Of a stretch of 49,835 bases of DNA, positions 8,925-17,284 are shown piece by piece (position 1 is the stretch's first letter; each line of letters starts with the position of its first letter). The translations under genes and the position numbers were made by a program. The DNA is from Brevibacterium mcbrellneri ATCC 49030 (GTDB lineage: Bacteria > Actinomycetota > Actinomycetes > Actinomycetales > Brevibacteriaceae): NCBI RefSeq assembly GCF_000178455.1, contig NZ_ADNU01000021.1, positions 1 through 49,835 on the forward strand, in the 5' to 3' direction. The notes beneath the pieces were generated by a model. That model was not told the origin of the DNA. It saw nothing but the letters and a program-made list of their open reading frames with translations, and did not search any database.

Positions 8925-10313
8925 CTAGGCGTTCTCAGCAGCCTGGTCTTTAGCCCACTTTCCGTAACTGCCTTCAAGCTCTGCAACATCAAATCCAGCC
9001 CTGCGAAGTGCAGACGCTGCAACGGAGTTGCGCACGCCAGACTGACAATAAGACACAATGCGCGCATCCTGAGGCAAATCTTGGGTACGCCACAGAACAC
9101 GCCCACCATTGATGTTGTGAGCACCCGGAATGTGCCCTGCGTCGAACTCGCCACGGCCACGGACATCAAGTAGATAGTCCGTATCCGTCACTTCATGGAA
9201 CGGGATAACAGCAGGCACATATACCGGAAGACCAACCATGTCTGTCACATATCCGGTCACGGTATCGATCCCCACCCTCACTAAGTGATCACGAATTTCG
9301 CCCGCTTCGTCGCGGTCACTCGCCAAGATCACCAGTGGCGTCGAATCCTTCTGCGGATCGTACGCCCACGCACCAAAACTCGCCGCCTTATCCGGCCCAG
9401 GAATATTGAGCGAACCAGCAACTGTGCCCTCATGTACGTCACTGTTGTGCCTCGGATCCACAACAACGACCTCGGCGCTTTCAACCAACGGCGCCAACTC
9501 TTTTGCGCTGTATTCCACCAGATCCTTGACCTCACCAATCACAGCCGGGCCGTCACGGTTCTCCGTTTTCATGCGGGCGAAATACGCGTGGGCATCAGGC
9601 TGGCCGTCTAGCAGTTGGTTCACAAACCCGTCACGGTCACCACTGGCAACGAACGGAGCCCACCACGCATTGCGTTTTTCATAACCCACAGTGGATGACG
9701 GGACGGCGCCCAGGGCCTTACCGCACGGGCTCCCTGCCCCATGTGCTGGGAACACCTGCAGATAGTCCGGCAAGGTCACGAATTCACGTGCCAAACTGTC
9801 GAACTGGTCCTGAGCACCACCAAAGCGAGTGTCCTTACCGCCGGCGGCCTCATCTAAGAGATCCGGCCGCCCAAGGTCACCAGCAAAAACAAAGTCCCCT
9901 GTAAACGCGTAACCAGGTTCGTCGGAAAACGCGCCGTCTGTAAGTAGGAACATCAAGTGTTCTGGCGTGTGTCCCGGTGTGTGGCGAGCGTCGAGCGTGA
10001 GGTTACCAATGCGAATGGTGTCACCATGGCCCAGCAACTCTGCGTCAAACCCGTACGTCCAATCGGCTCCGCCTTCTTTAGATACATATGCCGTTGCACC
10101 TGCGTTCTGAAGCTCACGAGTTCCGGAAAGGTAGTCCGCGTGGATGTGTGTTTCCGTGGCGGCCACAATCTTCATTCCGTTGCGCTGGGCCAGTTCGGTG
10201 TACACGTGAATATCACGACGCGGGTCAATAACGAGCGCTTCACCAGTGGCCTGGCACCCGATGAAATAGCTTGCTTGTGAGAGATCTTCGTCGTAAAAAC
10301 GTTCCAGAAGCAT
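8925..10313 (-). CDS. cstB: CstB-like persulfide dioxygenase / rhodanese fusion
   Basis: This 462-residue protein has three domains. The N-terminal metallo-beta-lactamase fold carries THIHADYLSG near residue 55, HTPGHTPEH near 115, and GDFVFAGDLGRPDLLD. A cysteine in GAGSPCGK matches the position of the extra cysteine of CstB. A middle rhodanese-like domain (near 260-350) lacks an active-site cysteine. The C-terminal rhodanese domain has SYCQSGVRNS. This is the architecture of Staphylococcus CstB, which oxidises persulfides (glutathione-, CoA- or bacillithiol-type) to thiosulfate. The ATG at 10313 is chosen because GGAAGG precedes it; a longer frame starts 22 codons upstream. It is divergent from a CstR-like repressor gene with operators between them. 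Confidence 0.88.
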   Translation of the reverse strand: MLLERFYDEDLSQASYFIGCQATGEALVIDPRRDIHVYTELAQRNGMKIVAATETHIHADYLSGTRELQNAGATAYVSKEGGADWTYGFDAELLGHGDTIRIGNLTLDARHTPGHTPEHLMFLLTDGAFSDEPGYAFTGDFVFAGDLGRPDLLDEAAGGKDTRFGGAQDQFDSLAREFVTLPDYLQVFPAHGAGSPCGKALGAVPSSTVGYEKRNAWWAPFVASGDRDGFVNQLLDGQPDAHAYFARMKTENRDGPAVIGEVKDLVEYSAKELAPLVESAEVVVVDPRHNSDVHEGTVAGSLNIPGPDKAASFGAWAYDPQKDSTPLVILASDRDEAGEIRDHLVRVGIDTVTGYVTDMVGLPVYVPAVIPFHEVTDTDYLLDVRGRGEFDAGHIPGAHNINGGRVLWRTQDLPQDARIVSYCQSGVRNSVAASALRRAGFDVAELEGSYGKWAKDQAAENA

Positions 10314-10541
10314 GGTGTTACCTTCCAGCTTGACCAAACAGTCGAGAGAAAAAGCTTGGGGATTTAGAGGATTCTTCACGTGAGCACGTGCACCACAGTT
10401 GCGGTGAGACGGTAGCCTTCACGGAATCGATGTGCTGACCGCATCCAACCCACGTCGTTTTTCCACATTTTTTGCAATTTACAGGTCGGCACATGGCTCG
10501 TTCTCCACTCTAATCGATGTGTTTGCACACCACCGCACCAC

Positions 10542-10557
10542 ATACCCCACGGGGCAT
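10542..10557. promoter_or_regulatory. putative CstR operator 1
   Basis: GC-rich dyad ATACCCC-AC-GGGGCAT, 6 of 7 arm pairs matching. It resembles the C-run/G-run operators of the CsoR/CstR family and lies between the divergent cstB-like and cstR-like genes. Its centre is 22 bp from that of the second site, i.e. two helical turns. Confidence 0.7.
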
Positions 10558-10564
10558 GCAACAT

Positions 10565-10578
10565 TACCCCTGGGGGTA
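10565..10578. promoter_or_regulatory. putative CstR operator 2
   Basis: Dyad TACCCC-TG-GGGGTA with perfect 6-bp arms, directly overlapping a TATAGT -10-like hexamer (10579-10584) for the repressor gene. Binding here would give autorepression. Confidence 0.72.
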
Positions 10579-10615
10579 TATAGTTTCGACAGTAGATCCG
10601 TCACGAAAGGACCAC

Positions 10616-10873
10616 ATGGACCTCGAACCTGAGAGCATGAAACCCGTCATCAACCGCTTAAAGCGAGCGCAAGGGCAGATCGCAGGAGTTATCCGCTTGC
10701 TCGAAGAAGGAGCCGATTGTCGCTCTGCCGTGACACAGCTGGCTGCCGCGTCAAAAGCGGTGGACCGGGCTGGCTTTGCAATCATTGCGACCGGCTTGGA
10801 TGAATGTATGGCCCAAGGCAATGAGCCCGAAGTTCGGAAAGACCTTGAAAAGCTGTTCATGTCGTTGAGCTGA
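10616..10873 (+). CDS. cstR: CstR-like persulfide-sensing repressor (CsoR/FrmR family)
   Basis: An 85-residue all-helical repressor of the CsoR family. It has the N-terminal RLKRAQGQIAG helix, Cys35 in EEGADCRSA and Cys64 in GLDECMA. The two cysteines are 29 residues apart, as in CstR (Cys31/Cys60), and no histidines complete a CsoR copper or RcnR nickel site. CstR forms di- to tetrasulfide links between these cysteines when persulfides accumulate and then releases its operator. The ATG at 10616 follows GAAAGGA; the longer open frame upstream runs through the operators and is not coding. The neighbour on the other strand is the matching detoxification enzyme. Confidence 0.85.
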   Translation: MDLEPESMKPVINRLKRAQGQIAGVIRLLEEGADCRSAVTQLAAASKAVDRAGFAIIATGLDECMAQGNEPEVRKDLEKLFMSLS

Positions 10874-10907
10874 GTGCCCCTCAGCCCAACGACACTAACC
10901 GTGCTTG

Positions 10908-12443
10908 CTACTTACGTGCAGGCAGGAATGAATGGGGGCTGGCGGCGTTCCATGCCGCTTCCCACGCTTCCGGAGCTTGGCTCAAAAGCTCACCGTCGCC
11001 GAGGTGGTCGAATAGTTGGTCAAAACCACACGTTTGCTTGTGAGATACTCGCTTGCGCAGCATTGAGTAGTCGAGCTCGCTGGGGTTCTCCACACCCATG
11101 GCCGCCATGAGCCGCACTGCTTGGTTCACTGTTGCCTGGTGGTAGCGGAAGACGCGCATCGACTTATCTTCGACATCAAGTGCACGCGCACGCAGCGGGT
11201 TCTGTGTGGCCACACCCACTGGGCATTTGCCGGTGTTACACACTTGGGCCTGGATGCATCCAATAGCCATCATCATGGCGCGTGCCGACATCGTGAAGTC
11301 CGCTCCTTGGATCAGCCGTTTCACAATGTCGTTACCAGCAGCGACCTTTCCAGCGGCGCCAAGTTTGATGCGATCGCGCAGCCCCGTCCCAACTAGAGCG
11401 TTGTGGAAAGTTGCTAAGCCTTCAGTCAGTGGCATCCCCATGTGGTCTTCGAACTCCAGAGGAGCTGCGCCGGTTCCGCCTTCTGAACCATCGATGATGA
11501 TGAAATCAGGTGTGGTCCCAACTTCTAGCATGGCCTTACATACCGCCAGCACTTGCGTGCGTGATGTCACGCAGAGCTTGAAACCTGCAGGCTTGCCACC
11601 GGACAGTTCCCGCATACGCGCGGTGAACTCAATCAGCTCAACTGGTGTTGAGAACACGCGGTGGTACGCAGGGGAAATACAGTCCTGCCCCACGGGGATT
11701 CCGCGGATTTCTGCGATCTCTGGTGTCACCTTGGCGCCAGGGAGCATCCCGCCCAATCCCGGCTTTGCTCCCTGCGACAGCTTAAGTGACACACATTTGA
11801 CTTGTTCATCTGCAGAGCGATCGCGGAAGCGTTGCGGATCAAAGTTGCCGTTCTCGTCGCGCGCACCAAAGTACCCGGTTCCGAGCTCCCACATCAGATC
11901 ACCGTTTGCTTCTTGGTGGTATGGCGAAATCGCACCTTCACCTGTGTCGTGAAGGAAGCCACCGAGTTCAGCACCCTTGTTGAGGGCGCGTACTGCGTTG
12001 TCAGACAAGGAACCAAAGCTCATTGCCGAAATATTCATGAGCGACATGTCATACGGTTGCGAGCATTCGTCACCACCAATGTGCACACGCGGTGGATTTT
12101 CTGGCATGGCCACCGGAGCCATCGAGTGAACCAGGTATTCCGCGCCAACGCGCGTCACGTCGAGTTCGGTGCCGAACGCATCGTCGTCGTCTTGGCCCTT
12201 TGCACGCGCGTAAATCAGGCTTCGCGTATCACGGTCAAAAGGACGTCCGTCCCAGTTGCGTTCAATAAAGTATTGCTGGATTTGTGGTCGGATATCTTCC
12301 AGCATGTACCGAGCGTGACCCGCCACCGGGTAGTTGCGCAAAAGGGAGTGTTTCTTCTGCAGGAGGTCTCGCACTGCGAGGCCGGCTGTGGCCGTTGCCG
12401 TGACGGCGGCAGCCAGGCTGATGATTTTTGATCGGGAACCCAT
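10908..12443 (-). CDS. FMN-binding glutamate synthase family protein
   Basis: The 511-residue protein starts with a short hydrophobic anchor (ISLAAAVTATATAGLAV) and continues as a glutamate-synthase FMN barrel. Seen are the flavin-region stretches NISAMSFGSLSDNAV and DGSEGGTGAAP, and a C-x5-C-x4-C cluster (CIQAQVCNTGKC) that binds a 3Fe-4S centre in glutamate synthase. The glutaminase domain is absent, so it is not a full GltB; many actinobacteria have such stand-alone proteins with unknown substrate. The start has GGAAGG in front. It is transcribed toward the cstR gene. Confidence 0.85.
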   Translation of the reverse strand: MGSRSKIISLAAAVTATATAGLAVRDLLQKKHSLLRNYPVAGHARYMLEDIRPQIQQYFIERNWDGRPFDRDTRSLIYARAKGQDDDDAFGTELDVTRVGAEYLVHSMAPVAMPENPPRVHIGGDECSQPYDMSLMNISAMSFGSLSDNAVRALNKGAELGGFLHDTGEGAISPYHQEANGDLMWELGTGYFGARDENGNFDPQRFRDRSADEQVKCVSLKLSQGAKPGLGGMLPGAKVTPEIAEIRGIPVGQDCISPAYHRVFSTPVELIEFTARMRELSGGKPAGFKLCVTSRTQVLAVCKAMLEVGTTPDFIIIDGSEGGTGAAPLEFEDHMGMPLTEGLATFHNALVGTGLRDRIKLGAAGKVAAGNDIVKRLIQGADFTMSARAMMMAIGCIQAQVCNTGKCPVGVATQNPLRARALDVEDKSMRVFRYHQATVNQAVRLMAAMGVENPSELDYSMLRKRVSHKQTCGFDQLFDHLGDGELLSQAPEAWEAAWNAASPHSFLPARK

Positions 12444-12574
12444 GAGTGACCTTCCGTGTGTGCACTACTCATTTTTAAAGATAGTCCTGCTCCGTTTCGT
12501 ATGCATTCACCACACGCGTGCGGGAAGTAAATGGTTCAATTTGAAACTGTCTTCTTGTGTCCTTGAGGGAAGAA

Positions 12575-12606
12575 ACAACCCCGAGGTCGTTCCACCTCGG
12601 GGTTGT
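12575..12606 (-). terminator. rho-independent terminator of the amino-acid ABC operon
   Basis: A perfect 13-bp stem (ACAACCCCGAGGT at 12575-12587, its complement at 12594-12606) with a 6-nt loop. On the minus strand it is followed by a T-rich TTTCTTCC, just after the ATP-binding gene ends at 12621. The stem contains one copy of the polar motif CCGAGGTCG. Confidence 0.85.
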
Positions 12607-12620
12607 CACACCAGCTTTGG

Positions 12621-13364
12621 TTAGAGGACTTTGGCCAAGAAATCTTGCGTGCGTTGGTGTTCCGGCTTGTCAAAGACCTCCTCGGGTGGGCCAGACTCGA
12701 CGAGCTCACCGTCGGCCAGGAAGAACACCCGGTCGCAGACTTCGCGAGCGAAGCTCATTTCGTGAGTCACCAGGATCATGGTCATGCCCTCTTTTGCGAG
12801 GTCTCGGATCACTTGGAGTACCTCGCCGACCATTTCCGGGTCAAGTGCCGAAGTGGCCTCGTCGAAGAGCATGATCTGAGGTTCCATCGCAAGGGCGCGA
12901 GCGATCGCGACGCGCTGTTTTTGTCCACCCGAAAGTTTGTGGGGGCGTTCGTCGGCTTTGTCTTCAAGGCCAACACGCTCCAGGAGTCGCATCGCGTAAT
13001 CCCGCGCGTCTTTGGAGCTCTTTTTCTTCAACTCCACCGGTGCCAACATGATGTTCTCAATCACGGTCATGTTGGGAAACAGGTTGAAGTGCTGAAACAC
13101 CATACCAATGTGTTGACGCACGGTATTGAGGTTGGTTGCTGGGTCGGTAATGTCGGTTCCGTCTATGACGACATGCCCTGCCGTGGGGTCTTCCAAACGA
13201 TTCAGCATGCGCAGAATTGTGGATTTACCCGACCCAGACGGACCGATAAGCGAAATCACTTCACCGTGAGCAACTTCGAAGTCGATTCCCTTAATCACTT
13301 CGTTGTCGCCAAACGACTTACGTAGCTCGCTGACCTTGATCGCAGGTGACGTTTCCTTACTCAC
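12621..13364 (-). CDS. polar amino-acid ABC transporter, ATP-binding protein
   Basis: 247 residues, a typical GlnQ/HisP-size ATPase. Walker A GPSGSGKST near residue 40, signature LSGGQKQRVAIARA near 145 and Walker B IMLFDEATSALDP are intact. It starts at a GTG overlapping the stop of the permease gene by 4 bp (GTGA), with AGGAGG eight bases upstream, so the two proteins are translationally coupled. It powers the import complex encoded by the fused binding-protein/permease gene. Confidence 0.93.
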   Translation of the reverse strand: MSKETSPAIKVSELRKSFGDNEVIKGIDFEVAHGEVISLIGPSGSGKSTILRMLNRLEDPTAGHVVIDGTDITDPATNLNTVRQHIGMVFQHFNLFPNMTVIENIMLAPVELKKKSSKDARDYAMRLLERVGLEDKADERPHKLSGGQKQRVAIARALAMEPQIMLFDEATSALDPEMVGEVLQVIRDLAKEGMTMILVTHEMSFAREVCDRVFFLADGELVESGPPEEVFDKPEHQRTQDFLAKVL

Positions 13365-14860
13365 TTGTTGAGCCTCCTGTCGACAATGTTGGCAATCCAG
13401 GTGAGCACCGTGATGATGACGAAGTAGATCACACCCACGATGATGAGCATTTCCGTGGTGCGGAAGTTTGAGGCGTACACCTGTTGTGCTTGGTAGAGAA
13501 GTTCAGCAAATCCGATGGTCAGAAGGAGCGAGGAGTCCTTCAGCGTAATGACCAGCTGGTTGATGATGGACGGGGTAGCGATTTTCACAGCCTGAGGAAC
13601 CACGACCTTCTGCATCGACTTACCCCATGGCAGACCCAGCGATCGGGCGGCTTCCATCTGTCCTACATCCACGGCTTGGATACCTCCACGCACAATCTCG
13701 GTGAGGTATGCGCCAGCGTTCAGTGCCAAGGTAGCGACACCGGCAATGAACACATCACCCTTCGTGCCCATCAACTGTGGAAGACCAAAGTAGAAGAAGA
13801 ATGCCCACACCAGAAGCGGAGTTCCACGGAAAATAGCGACAAATACTGACGCAATGCCGGCAAGCACGCGGTTCTGAGACACCTTCATGAATCCGAATAC
13901 CAGTCCCAGCACCATCGCAATTGCAAAGGACACAACGGTAATCGCCAGTGTGTTCCACAGACCCTTTGCGAGCGCAGGCCATGTCTGTTGTGCAAGCGAA
14001 AAGATGTTGCCCGGTTTTGAGTCTTCTTTGCTGGCACCACCTAGGTAGGAGTCGACAACTTTGTCGTATTCGCCCGAGTCTTTGAGGTTCTTAAGTCCTG
14101 CGTTGAAGGCCTCAAGGAGTTCTGTGTTGTGGTCTTTTTTCACCGCGAACCCGTACTGGGATCCAGGTACTTTATCGGTGACGATCTTTAGGCCGTTGCC
14201 CTGTTCCACACCGTAGGCGAGGACTGGGTAGTCGTCGAAAACGGCAACGGCGGTTCCGTTCTTAACGGACTCGTACATGGTGGCTGACTGGTCGAGCCCT
14301 TTGATTCTGAAGTTATGTTCTTCTGCAAGCTCCTTGGCTACTGCTTCACCTTCTGTCCCAGTTTTCGCAACGACTGTTTTACCTTCAAGGTCTTCATACC
14401 CCTTGATCTCGTCGTTATTTTCCGAAATGGCCATTTGGATACCGGAGTCGAAGTAAGGCTCAGAAAAGTCGAACTTCTGTTTACGTTCGTCGGTGATTCC
14501 CATTCCGGCAATCACACCGTCGGCTTGGCCAGCATCGACTGCGGTCACAGCTGCTTGGAAACCAACCGATTGAATTTCGACTTCGAACCCTTGGTCCTCA
14601 GCAATGGCCTTAAGGAGGTCCATGTCGATTCCCGTAAGTTTGCCGGTAGCGGGATCGCGAAACTCAAATGGGGCGAACGTGGTGTCAGTCGCAATGGTGT
14701 ACTTCTTACCTTGAGCACCACTTGTTTGGGCTACTGTTTTTGATGTGTCAGTTTGAGCGTGTGCTGGGGTGAACCCTGCGACGGTCAGCACCCCAACGAG
14801 AAGCGCCGTGACGACCCATGCGAGAGCCATCGTAAAGCGTCGTTGGATTTGGACGTGCAA
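13361..14860 (-). CDS. amino-acid ABC transporter, fused substrate-binding protein and permease
   Basis: A 499-residue fusion. Residues 1-45 form a Sec signal peptide (hydrophobic core ALAWVVTALLVGVLTVAGF, cleavage after AHA). Residues about 60-285 are a family 3 solute-binding domain (YTIATDTTFAPFEFRD, GIDMDLLKAIAEDQGF, SEPYFDSGIQMAI). Residues about 295-499 are a HisM-type permease with the EAA loop EAARSLGLPWGKSMQKVVVP. The fused order matches GlnP-type importers of glutamine or other polar amino acids. The chosen start is a TTG at 14860 with GGAGAAGG at 7-nt spacing; an ATG ten codons later is the alternative. The binding domain is tethered to the outer face of the membrane. Confidence 0.88.
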   Translation of the reverse strand: MHVQIQRRFTMALAWVVTALLVGVLTVAGFTPAHAQTDTSKTVAQTSGAQGKKYTIATDTTFAPFEFRDPATGKLTGIDMDLLKAIAEDQGFEVEIQSVGFQAAVTAVDAGQADGVIAGMGITDERKQKFDFSEPYFDSGIQMAISENNDEIKGYEDLEGKTVVAKTGTEGEAVAKELAEEHNFRIKGLDQSATMYESVKNGTAVAVFDDYPVLAYGVEQGNGLKIVTDKVPGSQYGFAVKKDHNTELLEAFNAGLKNLKDSGEYDKVVDSYLGGASKEDSKPGNIFSLAQQTWPALAKGLWNTLAITVVSFAIAMVLGLVFGFMKVSQNRVLAGIASVFVAIFRGTPLLVWAFFFYFGLPQLMGTKGDVFIAGVATLALNAGAYLTEIVRGGIQAVDVGQMEAARSLGLPWGKSMQKVVVPQAVKIATPSIINQLVITLKDSSLLLTIGFAELLYQAQQVYASNFRTTEMLIIVGVIYFVIITVLTWIANIVDRRLNK

Positions 14861-14909
14861 TGTAAATCCTTCTCCATTTGCGTTTCTTAAAAGATGTCTC
14901 AGAGTCTCC

Positions 14910-14940
14910 ACTATAGCGAGTGTGCTGAAAGTCACTTTCA
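14910..14940 (-). promoter_or_regulatory. promoter with palindromic operator for the ABC transporter operon
   Basis: A TATAGT -10 hexamer on the minus strand (14915 to 14910) has no good -35. At the -35 position lies a perfect palindrome TGAAAGT-C-ACTTTCA (14926-14940). This is the layout of a repressor or activator site overlapping the promoter. The regulator is not identified. Confidence 0.5.
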
Positions 14941-14974
14941 CTACCCCCATGGTTGGAGTCTTCCTGCTCAGTAC

Positions 14975-14992
14975 GGGTTGGGCTGGGTTGGG
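14975..14992 (+). promoter_or_regulatory. G-quadruplex motif between divergent transporter genes
   Basis: GGGTTGGGCTGGGTTGGG: four runs of three G separated by 2-nt loops, a textbook intramolecular G-quadruplex sequence. It sits about 115 bp before the ABC operon start and 74 bp before the MHS permease start, so it could affect either promoter. Confidence 0.6.
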
Positions 14993-15065
14993 TTACGGAA
15001 TGGCAAGCTTCGCAAGCTTGTGCGCGAGTTGAAGAAATAGTGCATATAGGCAGTACCCTCGAACC

Positions 15066-16451
15066 ATGTCTGAAGAATCACACTCGATTTCCGCGACGAG
15101 CACGCGAGCGCCACAATCGCTCGGACGCTCAGTCGCGAACACCCTCAAGGGGTCCGCAGGTAACCTCGTTGAGTGGTACGACGTATATGTCTATTCAGTT
15201 TTTGCTAAAGCTTTTGAGCACCAGTTCTTTTCAGAAGAAGACTCAAACTCCACCATTTACGTGTGGGCGATTTTTGCTGTCACCTTCGTGATGCGCCCCG
15301 TTGGATCCTGGTACTTCGGTCGCTTCGCTGACCGTCACGGACGCAAGGCAGCGCTGACGTTCTCAATTCTGGTAATGGCTGGATGTTCGTTCGTCATCGC
15401 GCTGACACCCACCCGTGAATCTATTGGTGTGTGGGCTGCCGTCATCCTGATCCTGTGCCGTTTGATCCAAGGTTTTGCTACCGGTGGTGAGTACGGAACC
15501 TCTGCAACGTACATGTCCGAAGCCGCCGTGGCTAAACACCGTGGTTTCCTTTCATCGTTCCAGTACGTGACCTTGGTAGGTGGTCACGTACTTGCACAGA
15601 CCGTGTTCTTGGCCATGCTGCTTTTTGCCGACATGGAATGGATCTCAGGAATGGGTTGGCGTATCGCCTTCCTCATCGGTGGTTTGGGCGCTCTTGTTGT
15701 TCTGTGGTTGCGCCGCACCATGGATGAGTCGATGACGCAGGAGTCGATTGACGCGGCGCGCTCCGGTGGGTCAAAGCAATCGGGGTCCATGAAGGAACTG
15801 CTTACCGCGTACTGGCGCGAACTGCTTGTGTGCTTCTTGGTCACCATGGGTGGAACGCTTGCGTTCTACGGTTACTCAGTTAACGGGCCAAACGTGGTGA
15901 AGGCTTCGTTTAGCGAAGACGCCATCACCGGTTCGGTTATTTCACTCATTGCGTTGACCCTCCTCATGATCATGCAGCCCATTGGTGGAGCGATTTCGGA
16001 CCGTGTGGGACGACGCACACTGTTGGTGTTCTTCGGTGTTGGCGGTGTGCTTTTCACTTGGGTCATGTTCTTGGTACTTCCTGGGGTCACCAACCCGATT
16101 TTTGCTTTCCTGATCCTTGCGATTGGTTTCGTGATTCTCACCGGATACACGTCCATCAATGCGATTGTTAAGGCCGAACTGTTCCCCACTCACGTTCGTG
16201 CGCTGGGTGTTGGCCTTGGCTACGCACTTGCTAACTCGATTTTCGGTGGAACAGCGCCCGTGATCTGGTCGGCTGCAAAAGCGAACCACGCAGGCCTATT
16301 CGTGGTGTATGCAACCGTCACGATTGGTCTGTCGCTCATGGTGTACCTGTTCATGTTGCGTAATCGAGGCTTGAACTGGTTGGACAACCCTGAAGGGATG
16401 ACGGAACGGAAGAACGGCCCGGACCACAAACACTTCCCTATGGGAGTCTGA
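15066..16451 (+). CDS. MHS-family major facilitator permease (KgtP/ProP group)
   Basis: 461 residues with twelve predicted membrane helices. The metabolite:H+ symporter signature is clear: NLVEWYDVYVYS near residue 35, the loop 2-3 motif GRFADRHGRKAAL near 87, and RLIQGFATGGEYGTS near 128, with the repeat motif GAISDRVGRRTLL in the second half. Relatives carry 2-oxoglutarate, citrate, proline/betaine or shikimate into the cell; the exact substrate is not readable. A rho-independent terminator follows. It is divergent from the amino-acid ABC operon across a region with a palindrome and a G-quadruplex. Confidence 0.88.
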   Translation: MSEESHSISATSTRAPQSLGRSVANTLKGSAGNLVEWYDVYVYSVFAKAFEHQFFSEEDSNSTIYVWAIFAVTFVMRPVGSWYFGRFADRHGRKAALTFSILVMAGCSFVIALTPTRESIGVWAAVILILCRLIQGFATGGEYGTSATYMSEAAVAKHRGFLSSFQYVTLVGGHVLAQTVFLAMLLFADMEWISGMGWRIAFLIGGLGALVVLWLRRTMDESMTQESIDAARSGGSKQSGSMKELLTAYWRELLVCFLVTMGGTLAFYGYSVNGPNVVKASFSEDAITGSVISLIALTLLMIMQPIGGAISDRVGRRTLLVFFGVGGVLFTWVMFLVLPGVTNPIFAFLILAIGFVILTGYTSINAIVKAELFPTHVRALGVGLGYALANSIFGGTAPVIWSAAKANHAGLFVVYATVTIGLSLMVYLFMLRNRGLNWLDNPEGMTERKNGPDHKHFPMGV

Positions 16452-16465
16452 TTCGGTCCACTCAG

Positions 16466-16507
16466 CTGGGGCTCTTCCTGTTTTCGGGAAGGGCCCCAGT
16501 TTTGTTT
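16466..16507 (+). terminator. rho-independent terminator of the MHS permease
   Basis: Stem CTGGGGCTCTTCC paired with GGGAAGGGCCCCAG (one mismatch region) and a TTTTGTTT tail, beginning 15 bp after the stop codon. Confidence 0.88.
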
Positions 16508-16582
16508 GAGGCTACACAGCACGTTTCAGTTCTGTGTCATGCGCTCGAATTGCATGAGCCCTAAGCTATTTAGACTCTGAAT

Positions 16583-17274
16583 ATGGCCCGGATCAAGCAA
16601 CGCTACCTCGACGAGCTCGAGCACGAGTTCAACACAACGGGACAAGTGACGCTTCGCGTCCGTCCCATTGCGAAAATCCTTCGCTGGGTTGTGTATTCTC
16701 TTGGGGCCCTGGTCGCGTGGCCGGGTTCGGTCATTGCCTTATGGGTAAACTACGTGGAAGGCACGTGGAAAGACCCTCGAACGTGGTTGCTTTTAGTTTG
16801 TTGCGCGGCCTTCGCAATAGGGCTTCCAGTGGCAGCCGTGAGAGCGGTAGTTCTGCTTTTTGAGCCTCGTCCCCAAGATAAACTGGAAACATTGGACTGG
16901 GTCATCACACGTGGGGGGTCTACCCACCGGATGCCGCCCGCACCTCGGAAGAAATACCGCCCCTTTTCTACACATGGGACGGCATTCATGACATCGACAC
17001 TAAGCGTTTTCCAGATAGATGGCTGTGGCCACCATACACAGCGATCATTGAACCAGACGTTCACACGGTTGAAAGAGTTCAAACAGAACGCCCATACATC
17101 AAAGGTAAGTGGCTTTACGTCCCGCTCAACGGAAGCCCATGGTTTGTCCACTTTTCCAGGACGATCCGACCGGACAGCCACATTACCTGGGTACGCACGC
17201 CAGATGCCCGCACACTGGCAAGCTTCCTGCAAACGTGTAAAAACCGTTACTCACTGTCCGCACAAGACCTCTAG
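16583..17274 (+). pseudogene. first copy of a tandemly duplicated membrane protein, frameshifted at a G run
   Basis: This copy encodes a small protein with an N-terminal RIKQRYLDELEHEF segment, two membrane helices (near residues 32-52 and 66-90) and a soluble C-terminus. After VITRG the frame breaks at a run of six G (16913-16918). Reading on in the next frame restores a sequence parallel to copy 2 (YPPDAARTSEEIPPLFYTWD and so on) up to a TAG at 17272. One more G would restore the whole gene, with GGV replacing EGL of copy 2. In the broken frame translation runs on, in frame, into copy 2. It may be a pseudogene, a slippage-controlled gene, or a sequencing error in a homopolymer. Function unknown. 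Confidence 0.75.
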
Positions 17275-17284
17275 GAAACCCACG

